Shown here piece after piece: positions 1-6,854 of a stretch of DNA of 64,000 nt. The DNA is from UBA1429 sp964482225 (GTDB taxonomy: Bacteria; Chloroflexota; Anaerolineae; UBA1429), in the NCBI GenBank assembly GCA_964482225.1, contig CAYZWT010000014.1, positions 1 to 64,000 on the forward strand, in the 5' to 3' direction. The notes under the pieces are model-generated. The model saw only the letters and a list, made by a program, of their open reading frames with translations. It was not told the origin of the DNA and made no database searches. Each line of letters opens with the position of its first letter. Within the stretch, counting starts at the first letter, position 1. Made by a program: the position numbers and the translations under genes.

Positions 1-179
1 CTCCCTGCCTCCCTCTCAGGTGCCAATATGCTCCACCAATACTCGAACAATCACTCTACCTCAGGCAGGGCAATTGCATTTGGATCCTTCTAGCTACCGT
101 ACACCTTTAGGAACGGCGGAGTCGGGGGATGTGTCTAGACAATATGCTGGACAGTGTTACTGTCTATTGCACTTCTGCA
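1..179. other. Intergenic, no gene recognised
   Basis: No reading frame here has a ribosome site or a recognisable protein. A short palindrome (ACAGT-GTT-ACTGT near 152-164) is the only structure seen. The stretch may be the downstream end of a gene lying outside the window, but I see nothing that supports that. Confidence 0.4.
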
Positions 180-234
180 GCCCTCACCCCCTGCGAAACC
201 CGCTCTGAGGGCGGGTTTCGCAGGGGGTGAGGGC
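180..234. repeat. Long perfect hairpin (24-bp arms), REP-like
   Basis: Arms 180-203 and 211-234 are perfect inverted copies of 24 nt around a 7-nt loop. The inner part (GCGAAACCCGC...GCGGGTTTCGC) is related to a hairpin at 10574-10602, and the outer part ends in GGGGGTGAGGGC, a motif that recurs next to hairpins at 8849, 51859 and 62860. It lies downstream of the flavin reductase gene and could also act as a transcription stop, but there is no T-run. Confidence 0.75.
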
Positions 235-291
235 AGTCACAGGCATAGCTCCTCTGCTGGACGGGCGGCCAACAGGGCAAATGCGATTGCC
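232..291 (+). repeat. 60-nt dispersed repeat, copy 1
   Basis: This 60-nt segment (starts GGCAGTCACAGGCATAG, ends ATGCGATTGCC) recurs in inverted orientation at 62798-62857 with 56 of 60 bases identical. In both places it directly abuts a strong hairpin. Neither copy lies in a gene I recognise. Confidence 0.8.
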
Positions 292-333
292 CTGCTACCT
301 CAGGCCAGCGCCTTTTTCAGCTCCTGCCCAAGG

Positions 334-906
334 CTATCCATCGCGGCGACCGATGGACCAGGCGTCGCCCAGAAAGGCGCCAACGCCGAAATAGCGCCGC
401 TTGCCCGGGTCAGACAGCAGAGGCTTGATCAGCTCGATATCCGGGTTGCCTTCGGCGTCCAACACGCTCTCATCGGCGATGACATCCAGCACCTCGCCGA
501 CGAACTGGGTGTGCAGGCCCAGCTCGTGGACGTGGGCCAGCCGGCATTCGAGGGCGATGGGGAACTCGGCCACGTAGGGGGCGTTGACGTGCTGGCCGCG
601 CACCGACGTCAAGCCCAGGGCGGCGAATTTGTCCCCGTCGCGGCCCGAATAGATGCCCATATAGTCGGCCTCGCGCACATACTGCTCCGAGGGGATGCTG
701 ACGGTAAAGCAGCCCCCGGCCAGGATGCTGCCGTGGCTATAGGTGGCGGCCCGCAGCGAGACGGCGATGCAGGGCGGGCGCGAGCAACATACGCCTCCCC
801 AGGCAGCCGCCATGCCGTTGGGCCGCCCCTCGGCGTCATATGTGCCCACGATCAACATGGGCGTGGGAAAGAGCAGCGTCCGCGCGCCCAATGAGCGCTT
901 GGCCAT
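334..906 (-). CDS. Flavin reductase family protein (FMN-binding split barrel)
   Basis: 190 residues, the usual size for the flavin reductase-like / DIM6-NTAB family, which binds FMN and either reduces flavin with NAD(P)H for a partner oxygenase or acts as a free-standing oxidoreductase. The N-terminal half carries the family pattern: a start near LFPTPMLIVGTYD, then NGMAAAWGGVCC (residues 30-41) and an RPPCIAVS strand that forms the flavin pocket; GCFTVSIPS follows. The start ATG at 906 has a good Shine-Dalgarno site (AAAGGAG). The gene stands alone with DUF2007 and GH172 genes upstream on the same strand, so a specific partner cannot be named. The family is secure, the substrate unknown. Confidence 0.85.
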   Translation of the reverse strand: MAKRSLGARTLLFPTPMLIVGTYDAEGRPNGMAAAWGGVCCSRPPCIAVSLRAATYSHGSILAGGCFTVSIPSEQYVREADYMGIYSGRDGDKFAALGLTSVRGQHVNAPYVAEFPIALECRLAHVHELGLHTQFVGEVLDVIADESVLDAEGNPDIELIKPLLSDPGKRRYFGVGAFLGDAWSIGRRDG

Positions 907-1074
907 GATGGTCTCCTTTCAGCGGCGTGTAAGCGTAGTAACCTGACTCCTACCCACTTTCGTAACTGAGTGCCCATCGGGAGTGGTAGAGAGCTTGACG
1001 GATACGCTCATCGGTAAGCAACCAGGGCATGAACAGGCTACGTGTTGACTTGGCGTATGAACGTTGCTGGCATC

Positions 1075-1326
1075 TTAATCTGTGTCGCCATCAGGTTCGT
1101 CGTACGGCTCGTCGCTCTCGACCAGCAGCTCGCGGGCGCGCTCGGCGTCGGCGCAGGCCACCAACACCTGCACACGGCCCAGGCCGTCCACCGTCAGGCC
1201 CAGGGCCCGCCCGACAGCTTGATATTTGAGCATACAGGGGATTCCGGCGGCCTCCAGCTTGCTGCGCGCCACCTCGGCGCCCAGCGGCCCCTGGGATTCG
1301 TACACGACGCAGAACTCGTCGCTCAT
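1075..1326 (-). CDS. DUF2007 family small protein
   Basis: 83 residues, one compact alpha-beta domain. The pattern, an initial strand (FCVVYESQG), a helix with EVARSKLEAAGIPCML and a late strand RVQVLVACADAERARELL, is that of DUF2007 (putative signal-transducing protein, structurally like the PII/ACT fold). The C-terminus is acidic. A Shine-Dalgarno (AAGGAG) precedes the ATG. It follows the GH172 gene by 24 nt on the same strand, so they may be co-transcribed, though no functional link is evident. The true role of this family is not known. Confidence 0.75.
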   Translation of the reverse strand: MSDEFCVVYESQGPLGAEVARSKLEAAGIPCMLKYQAVGRALGLTVDGLGRVQVLVACADAERARELLVESDEPYDEPDGDTD

Positions 1327-1350
1327 GCGATGCTCCTTATTAGGTTGCGG

Positions 1351-2430
1351 CTAGATGATCTCCAACCCATCCCGATCCGGCAGCGGCGGAAAGGGCGCCG
1401 TGGGCAACGTCTGGTACCAGTAGGCCACCGAGGCGATGTCATCCTGCAGGGGCAGGTAACGTCGCCCGCTGCGCCAGCCCAGGGCCTGAATGGTCACCCG
1501 CAGGTCCTCGCGAAAGCGGATCGGGTCCATGATGTGCCAGCGATAGAGGCCAAAGCGGGTCTGGGAATCGTACACGCCATCGGGCCGGATGATCTGCGGC
1601 AGCCCCGAGTAGGGCGTGCTGAATTCCTCGTATTGGTGGGTGACCTGGTTCTCGAAATTGTACGAGCCGCAGAAATAGTCCTCGGTGCCCGTGCCGCAGA
1701 TGGTGGGCCACCGGTCGCCATCCAGGTAGAACTTGATCTCGCCCTCGCCCCACCAGCCCCGGTTGTTGACGCCCCAGGCCATATAGGTGCCCACATAGTG
1801 GCCGCGCCCCCGGACGCCATCCAGGATGGTATAGACCTCTTTGTAGGGCAGGGGGTTCACCCGTCGGAACTGGGCGTGGAAATAGGCCGCGTCCTCGGGC
1901 ACGTCGGTCAGGGTATAGTTGATCTGGTAGTAGAGGGTCATCGGCTCGGTGTTGATGTTGGTAAAGGTCATGCGGCAATGCTTGCGAAAGGGCATCTCCC
2001 AGTAGCAGTTGAACGCGCTGCCCGGATTGACGCACACGGCCAGCGAGGTCAGCGGCGCATAGCGGCCCCAGCCGCACGCGAAAAAGTCGCCCACCGGGCA
2101 CTCGACCGAGGGCTGCTCCTGGCCGTCCCAATAGATGCGCAGGATGCTACAACGCCAGGCGCCCGTGGCCGTCATCCAGATCTGCTGGATCGCCCCGGGC
2201 CCGGCGATATCGGCCAGGTCGAACGTCTCGCCCGGCTGGATGCGCACCGAGGGCGAGATCTTCCAGCCCTGGCCCAGGTCGCGGGCGCACTCGGCCCCTG
2301 TGCCCTGGGTGGCCATGCCGCCCTGGCCCCGCGCTCCATCGTAATTCTCCGGGCTGATGGAACGGCTCTCGGCATCCGCAAGCCGCGCCAGGTTGCCCAA
2401 GTGCATCCCCAATCCGTTGAACGCTCCCAT
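1351..2430 (-). CDS. DUF2961 / glycoside hydrolase family 172 protein
   Basis: 359 residues, the length of a single-domain DUF2961 protein. This family is now GH172, with characterised members acting on fructofuranosides or D-arabinofuranosides. Family hallmarks seen are the N-terminal SRSISPENYDGARGQGG segment, PGAIQQIWMT, the repeated beta-strand core with CGWGRYAPLTSL, and TICGTGTEDYFCGSYNFE near residues 240-260, which includes acidic residues of the active site. No signal peptide is visible, so a cytoplasmic or multimeric enzyme acting on imported oligosaccharide is likely. The start ATG at 2430 follows AAGGGAGGG. Together with the GH51 and GH2 genes in this window it suggests use of arabinose- or fructose-containing glycans; the exact substrate is inferred. 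Confidence 0.85.
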   Translation of the reverse strand: MGAFNGLGMHLGNLARLADAESRSISPENYDGARGQGGMATQGTGAECARDLGQGWKISPSVRIQPGETFDLADIAGPGAIQQIWMTATGAWRCSILRIYWDGQEQPSVECPVGDFFACGWGRYAPLTSLAVCVNPGSAFNCYWEMPFRKHCRMTFTNINTEPMTLYYQINYTLTDVPEDAAYFHAQFRRVNPLPYKEVYTILDGVRGRGHYVGTYMAWGVNNRGWWGEGEIKFYLDGDRWPTICGTGTEDYFCGSYNFENQVTHQYEEFSTPYSGLPQIIRPDGVYDSQTRFGLYRWHIMDPIRFREDLRVTIQALGWRSGRRYLPLQDDIASVAYWYQTLPTAPFPPLPDRDGLEII

Positions 2431-2518
2431 GTTGGTACCCTCCCTTGGTGTGGCAATGGTTGTCAGCCCATCTCGTCGAACCGCCGAAATGTACGGGGAC
2501 GGGCCAAGTGCCCTGCAT

Positions 2519-2544
2519 ACGCATACATGCGTCTAGCGTCAGTT
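2519..2544 (+). repeat. 26-bp dispersed repeat, copy 1
   Basis: ACGCATACATGCGTCTAGCG followed by TCAGTT is repeated exactly, in the same orientation, at 20992-21017. It starts with the short palindrome ACGCAT-AC-ATGCGT. Both copies lie between genes and next to other palindromic repeats. Confidence 0.75.
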
Positions 2545-2550
2545 TCGCCC

Positions 2551-2718
2551 CTATGTCTCTTTTTGTATGGGCGAATCTTGTATTCGCCCGTTCCTGCGTG
2601 TTATCGCGCTCCCCAGCACCACAATGGGCGAAAAGTAATTGATCGTGAGGGGAAAGAGCACGAACGAGAGCGCAAGCAGGGCGCTGCGGACGCGCTGGCG
2701 CCGGACCGCTTCGCCCAT
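2551..2718 (-). pseudogene. Truncated 4Fe-4S-type membrane protein remnant
   Basis: A 55-codon frame with a near-perfect Shine-Dalgarno (AGGAGGTGCAGC-ATG, start 2718), 17 nt behind the M20 peptidase gene. The product has one hydrophobic stretch, ALLALSFVLFPLTINYFSP, which resembles the N-terminal membrane segment of Chloroflexota 4Fe-4S-binding membrane proteins. No cysteine follows: the frame runs into the palindrome GGGCGAAT-CTTGT-ATTCGCCC (2569-2589) and stops. I read it as the 5' remnant of a longer gene cut off by repeat insertion or deletion. The family match is from memory of the motif; a genuine small membrane peptide is the alternative. Confidence 0.5.
2569..2589. repeat. Palindromic repeat GGGCGAAT-N5-ATTCGCCC
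   Basis: An 8-bp-arm inverted repeat. The same sequence in the other orientation occurs at 16668-16687 (GGGCGAATACAAGATTCGCC). It overlaps the end of the truncated Fe-S gene, and so may mark where that gene was broken. Confidence 0.7.
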
Positions 2719-2735
2719 GCTGCACCTCCTGACAG

Positions 2736-3935
2736 CTACCAGAGATCCGCTTCCCCCAGCCGCATCGCCAGAGCCATGTATCCGGCGGCGGCCTCCACCA
2801 GCTCGGCGATGGGCAGGCGCTCGTCCACTACGTGGGCCATGGCCGGGTCGCCCGGGCCAAAGCCGATGCACGGCACACCCACGCTGTGCAGAAAACCGCC
2901 ATCGGTATAGAACGGCCACACCTCCACGGGCACCGCGCGCCCCAGCGCCTGAGAGACGGCGCCCTGGGCGGCCAACAGGCGCGGATCATCGGGCGCGATC
3001 CAAAAGGGCGTCACGGCGTGCTCAATGGTGGCGCGCAGGCCGGTGTAGGAATGCACCTCGCGGGTCGCGATCCTGATCTCGGCGGTGATATCGGGCTCCA
3101 ACGTCTCGGCCAGCACGCCCTCGATCCGTTTGCGGGCCTGGGCTACCGTCTCGCCGGGGGCGTTGCGCCAATCCAGGTGGACGCTCACGGCGGCGGGGAT
3201 CACGTTGCTGCTGGTTTGATCCACATAGGCCAGGGTGGGCGAGACCGTCGTTGCGCCGAAATCGGCGTTCTGGGCCATGGGCGCCTGGCGCAGGGCCAGC
3301 AAGAAACGGCTCATGGCATAGTGGGGGTTGCGCCCCTCGTGGGGAGTGCTGGCGTGGGCCGAGCGCCCGTGCAAGGTGACGATGAACTCGAAACGGCCCC
3401 GGTGGCCGCGCCGCAGGGTGTTGTTGGAGGGCTCGCCGACGATGGCCAGATCGGGGCGCAGGTGCTCTGTCAGATGGCGGGTGCCCAGGCCGCCGATCTC
3501 CTCGCCGACCACGGCGGCCACATACAGGTCGCCTGGCGGCGTTGCGCCCGCCTCGCGCAGCAGCCCCAGGGCATAGACCTGGGCGGCGATGCAGCCCTTG
3601 TCATCCACGGCGCCGCGCCCCCAGACCTGCCCGTCGGCGACCTCGCCGGCATAGGGGGCATAGGTCCAATGGGCGGCCTCGCCCGGGTCCACAATGTCCA
3701 TATGGGCATGGAGCATGACGCTGCGGCCAGGGCCGCCCCGCAGGCAGCCGATGACGTTGCCCGCCGCGTCGGTGGTCACTTCGTCCAGCCCCAGGGCCTG
3801 CATCTCGGCGCGCACCAGTGCAGCGATGGCGGCCTCATCACCGGTGATGCTGGGGGCGCGCACCAACCGCGCGCAGAAATCCACCACACGCTCTTGGGCG
3901 GCGCGCGTGCGGTCGGCCAGGTCACTCATCGCCAT
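2736..3935 (-). CDS. M20 family metallopeptidase (ArgE/DapE/YgeY-like)
   Basis: 399 residues, typical for zinc-dependent M20 amidohydrolases that trim N-acyl amino acids or small peptides. Motifs in order: LHAHMDIVDPG (first metal His and catalytic Asp), GRGAVDDKGCIAAQ (bridging Asp), VGEEIGGLGT (general-base Glu pair), IVGEPSNNTLRRGHRGRFEF (second metal ligand region) and a dimerisation domain starting at GRSAHAS. The VGEPSN...RGHRG wording is closest to the YgeY-type subgroup. I start at the ATG at 3935 because GAGGAGAG lies just upstream; an earlier ATG adds 14 residues without a ribosome site. A TTGCGC-16-TATAAT promoter is 44 nt upstream. Substrate unknown. Confidence 0.85.
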   Translation of the reverse strand: MAMSDLADRTRAAQERVVDFCARLVRAPSITGDEAAIAALVRAEMQALGLDEVTTDAAGNVIGCLRGGPGRSVMLHAHMDIVDPGEAAHWTYAPYAGEVADGQVWGRGAVDDKGCIAAQVYALGLLREAGATPPGDLYVAAVVGEEIGGLGTRHLTEHLRPDLAIVGEPSNNTLRRGHRGRFEFIVTLHGRSAHASTPHEGRNPHYAMSRFLLALRQAPMAQNADFGATTVSPTLAYVDQTSSNVIPAAVSVHLDWRNAPGETVAQARKRIEGVLAETLEPDITAEIRIATREVHSYTGLRATIEHAVTPFWIAPDDPRLLAAQGAVSQALGRAVPVEVWPFYTDGGFLHSVGVPCIGFGPGDPAMAHVVDERLPIAELVEAAAGYMALAMRLGEADLW

Positions 3936-3985
3936 GCTCTCTCCTCGGTGTAGTGCAGCCTCGTCACGTTCCGGCAACCAGGCTC

Positions 3986-4013
3986 ATTATAGCGTTGCAG
4001 CAAGCGAGCGCAA
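3986..4013 (-). promoter_or_regulatory. Sigma70-like promoter of the M20 peptidase gene
   Basis: Read on the minus strand: -35 TTGCGC (4008-4013), 16-bp spacer, -10 TATAAT (3986-3991). The predicted start near 3979 gives a leader of about 44 nt. Confidence 0.65.
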
Positions 4014-4186
4014 CACTTGGCGCCGGCGGCAAAGGCATGAGGAAAGATACGGGTATCCGCCGCACGCGCAACATGCACGGAACCGGACTCTTCCGCCCGG
4101 CAAGTGCGTGAGAACAGGTCCCCCAAGCCCTTGAGACTCTTGACCCCGGAGACGTGGTGAGATTCGACCAAAAACGCAACATTTGA

Positions 4187-4215
4187 TTGACGCGCCGTCT
4201 TGATCCACATATAAT
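4187..4215 (+). promoter_or_regulatory. Strong sigma70-like promoter
   Basis: -35 TTGACG (4187-4192), 17-bp spacer, -10 TATAAT (4210-4215), the best match to consensus in the window. Transcription would start about 4222 and run into the hairpins and terminator described next. Confidence 0.8.
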
Positions 4216-4221
4216 GTGGTC

Positions 4222-4350
4222 AAGAGTTGCCCGAGCTGTCAAGCTGGCGCCAGCCACGGCGTATCGCAGCTTGTTGATCTGCAAAGGGGCCCATCATGGT
4301 GCAGACGCGGCGAACCGATCTTGCTTTGATCGGTTCGCCGTGTGTTTTTT
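4222..4350 (+). ncRNA. Candidate small RNA or transcription attenuator
   Basis: From the predicted start to the T-run is about 129 nt with no reading frame and three consecutive hairpins: CAAGCTG/CAGCTTG (4240-4246 with 4267-4273, an inner CGCC/GGCG stem inside), TCTGCA/TGCAGA (4278-4283 with 4300-4305), and the terminator. Either this is an independent small RNA or a regulated leader of the substrate-binding protein gene starting 235 nt further on. I compared it by eye with the common riboswitches, SRP RNA, 6S and tmRNA and saw no match. Confidence 0.45.
4305..4350 (+). terminator. Intrinsic terminator
   Basis: A 13-bp perfect stem (4308-4320 with 4328-4340, extendable to 16 bp with one wobble pair), 7-nt loop TTGCTTT, then GTGTGTTTTTT. 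It ends the RNA that starts at about 4222, so transcripts reach the gene at 4586 only by read-through, antitermination or from another promoter. Confidence 0.85.
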
Positions 4351-4585
4351 GGCTCTAGCGTAGATATATCCCCACTGGCTGTGTTCGCCGACACCTGGAG
4401 GCACATTGTGCCCAGTGCGCATCGCAGCAGACGGCGCTCTCGAATGGCGGCAGGTCCTGCAGGAAAGGAGAGGATGCCTATCGGCCGACATCCGCTGACA
4501 AGCGGCAGCCTTCGTCACCGCTTCTTCACTCTCACAGGTTGCCCAACGTGGCGCATATGCCTGCCTGTACACGTGGAGGTGTACG

Positions 4586-6637
4586 ATGGATCTGAAGAAG
4601 CACACGCGTCGCGATTTTCTCCGCCTCACCGGTCTGACGGCGGCCGGCGTTGCCGTCGCAGCCTGCGTCCGCGAGCCCGAGGTGGTGGAGAAGATCGTCA
4701 AAGAGACGGTGGTGGTGGAAAAAGAGGTCGAGAAGGAAGTCACTACCGTTGTCGAGAAAGAGGTCGAGAAAGAGGTCACCGTTGTCGTCGAAAAGGAGGT
4801 TGCCCCGCCGACCAGCAAGTACAACGAGGCGCCCATGCTGGCCGCCCGCGTAGCCCGTGGCGAGCTCCCCCCTGTGGACGAGCGCCTGCCGGAGGACGTG
4901 CGCGTCTGCCCCGTATACGAGCAGATCGGCGAGTACGGCGGCACCGCTGCCCTATGCTCGCTGTCCATGAACCTCTTTGGCGGCGACGCCGCTCAGGGTC
5001 GTTTCCAGGATACCGATCATCTGCTGCGGATTTCGAGCGACGGACGAGAGGCCTCGCCCAACGTGCTCAGGCACTGGGAGATGAGCGACGACTTTAAAGA
5101 AGTGACCTGCTACATGCGCAAGGGCATGAAGTGGTCCGATGGTCATCCGTTGACTACGGAGGACTTTCGCTACGGGTACGAGGACATGCTCTTTAACACC
5201 GAGATCACCCCGGTGCCGCACATCTCCTTGCGCTGGGGCGGCGAGCCAATGAAGCTGACCATCATTGATGACTATACCTTCAAGCTCTCCTTCGCCCAGC
5301 CCCATCCCTCTTTTGTGCTGGTCAACATGGCCCATCGCTACGGTTTTGGGCAAGGACACTTTGTCCCGGCGCACTACCTGAAGCAGTTCCACATCAAGTA
5401 CAACGACAAGGCCAACGATCTGGCCAAGCAGGCGGGATTCGACTTTTGGTACCAGCTTCACGGACGGGCGAACAATCGCGCCCAGGACGTTGACCGTCCA
5501 AGGCTCGAGACATTCGTCCCAGTGCGAGACACGCCCGCGATGTCCTTCCTGGAGCGCAACCCCTACTACAGTGCTGTGGACCCAGAGGGGAACCAGTTGC
5601 CCTACATTGACAGAATCACCCACGACAAATGCTCCGATCTTTCGGTCATGGATGCCAAAGTCGTGGGCGGCTCCTATGACTTTGCCTGCTATGAGCTGCG
5701 CATCATCTACTATGCCACCTATGCCGAGGGCGCTGCCGCGAGCGATGCCTACATGAAGACCTGGCCTACGGGCAAGGGGGGTGAGTGCGTCTACAACGTC
5801 AACATGAACTATGTGGATGATGAGTGGCGCGAGGTGTTCTCCGATGATCGCTTCCGGCAGGCATTGTCGCTGGCCATCAACCGCGCCGATATCAACAACA
5901 TCGTCTATTTTGGCAATGCATCCGAATCCCAATACACCGTCATTCCGGCCTCACGGCACTACAAGCCCGAGTACGCCCAGGCCTATGCAGAGTATGATCC
6001 CGATCGGGCCAATGCCCTGCTGGATGAGATGGGCCTGGAGTGGAACGCGGCCCATACCCATCGCCTCTGGCCGGTGAGCAAGCAGCCGATCATCATCACG
6101 TGGGATCTGGTCGAGATCGAGACCCCCAAGGGCCCCATCACCGAGATCGTGGCGGAGAACTGGATGGCCATCGGCATCGAGACGCCGTGGAAGTCCATTA
6201 CCCGCACCCTGCTGACCCAGAGGATCCTGGCCAACGAGAATCCGATGTCTGCCTGGCACGGTGACGAAACCATTGACACCCTGTTCCTGCGCCGACCCAA
6301 GTTCTTTGCCCCCATTGACGGCGACGAGAGCTGCTGGGGTGTGCTATGGGGCCGTTGGTACTATACCGGCGGCGCCCAGGGCGAAGAGCCTCCGGCGATC
6401 ATCAAGCAGCTATACGACTGGCTGGATGAGTATATGCTGACCGATTCGGACGAGCCGGCCCGCAAGTCGCTGGAGAGCCAGGCCGAGCACGTCTGGACCA
6501 TCGGCGCCATCGGCAATGGCCCGCACCCGATGTTTGTCCGCAACAACCTCAAGAACATCAGCGACGGCGGCTACTGGACGTGGGATACCTACTGGGCCTT
6601 TACCGAGTATCCGGAGCAGTGGTTCTTCGAGCAATAG
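4586..6637 (+). CDS. ABC transporter substrate-binding lipoprotein, family 5 (peptide/oligosaccharide)
   Basis: 683 residues, an SBP_bac_5 (DppA/OppA-like) periplasmic-type binding protein that captures peptides or oligosaccharides at the cell surface. The N-terminus combines a twin-arginine-like signal (RRDFLRLTG, residues 8-16) with a lipobox (AVAAC, Cys27), so it should be lipid-anchored; lgt at 47.7 kb would do the first step. Residues 32-72 form a charged Glu-Lys-Val tract typical of Chloroflexota binding proteins. The binding-domain core then has FEDF-like TTEDFRYGYEDM, the RIDD-like DDYTFKLSFAQP and the late hinge region. No permease or ATPase gene is adjacent, which is unusual. ATG at 4586 follows GGAGGT. 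Confidence 0.88.
   Translation: MDLKKHTRRDFLRLTGLTAAGVAVAACVREPEVVEKIVKETVVVEKEVEKEVTTVVEKEVEKEVTVVVEKEVAPPTSKYNEAPMLAARVARGELPPVDERLPEDVRVCPVYEQIGEYGGTAALCSLSMNLFGGDAAQGRFQDTDHLLRISSDGREASPNVLRHWEMSDDFKEVTCYMRKGMKWSDGHPLTTEDFRYGYEDMLFNTEITPVPHISLRWGGEPMKLTIIDDYTFKLSFAQPHPSFVLVNMAHRYGFGQGHFVPAHYLKQFHIKYNDKANDLAKQAGFDFWYQLHGRANNRAQDVDRPRLETFVPVRDTPAMSFLERNPYYSAVDPEGNQLPYIDRITHDKCSDLSVMDAKVVGGSYDFACYELRIIYYATYAEGAAASDAYMKTWPTGKGGECVYNVNMNYVDDEWREVFSDDRFRQALSLAINRADINNIVYFGNASESQYTVIPASRHYKPEYAQAYAEYDPDRANALLDEMGLEWNAAHTHRLWPVSKQPIIITWDLVEIETPKGPITEIVAENWMAIGIETPWKSITRTLLTQRILANENPMSAWHGDETIDTLFLRRPKFFAPIDGDESCWGVLWGRWYYTGGAQGEEPPAIIKQLYDWLDEYMLTDSDEPARKSLESQAEHVWTIGAIGNGPHPMFVRNNLKNISDGGYWTWDTYWAFTEYPEQWFFEQ
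4679..4801 (+). repeat. Charged Glu-Lys-Val repeat tract within the binding protein
   Basis: Encodes 41 residues made almost only of Glu, Lys, Val and Thr (EKEVEKEV and VTTVVEKEVEKEV units). It sits between the lipidated cysteine and the binding domain, where it probably acts as a rigid or coiled spacer. At DNA level the GAG-AAG/GTC repeats make slippage likely. Confidence 0.75.
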
Positions 6638-6654
6638 TCCGTCTCGAGGGACGA

Positions 6655-6694
6655 ACACCGCCGGACCAGGGGCGTGGGCCCCTGGTCCGGTGGT
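6655..6694 (+). terminator. Strong hairpin after the binding protein
   Basis: Arms 6661-6673 and 6678-6690 (CCGGACCAGGGGC / GCCCCTGGTCCGG) pair perfectly around GTGG. No T-run follows, so it may be a factor-dependent stop or an mRNA 3' stabiliser. Confidence 0.55.
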
Positions 6695-6788
6695 TCATGC
6701 TTGGCCTGGCGCCTGGCCAAGGCAAGCCTACGTAGGCGCTTGCGCGACACGGGTTGTCGCGAATCGTGCAAACTGCCCGCGCTGGCGC

Positions 6789-6816
6789 TTGCTTTAGTGG
6801 GCATTCCGTATACGAT
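6789..6816 (+). promoter_or_regulatory. Promoter of the oxidoreductase-isomerase pair
   Basis: -35 TTGCTT (6789-6794), 16-bp spacer, -10 TACGAT (6811-6816). The predicted start near 6823 gives a leader of about 30 nt. Confidence 0.5.
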
Positions 6817-6854
6817 ACAGGCGTCTGACAATTCGCAGTTCGGAAAGGAGCAGT

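Larger units (their letters stand above)
3936..4585. other. 650-bp intergenic region with divergent promoters and a structured leader
   Basis: No protein gene is supported here. It holds the minus-strand promoter of the M20 gene, a strong plus-strand promoter (4187-4215), a candidate RNA ending in an intrinsic terminator (4222-4350), and a further 235 bp before the substrate-binding protein, in which I recognise nothing except its ribosome site (GGAGGT) near 4577. Confidence 0.6.

Noticed and set aside
1042..2910. Open frame of 622 codons on the plus strand
   Set aside because: Antisense of DUF2007, GH172 and part of the M20 gene; no ribosome site and no protein family.
4222..4352. Known riboswitch, SRP RNA, 6S or tmRNA
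   Set aside because: None of the conserved core sequences of TPP, glycine, purine, fluoride, ZTP, cobalamin or SAM riboswitches, or of these RNAs, is visible.
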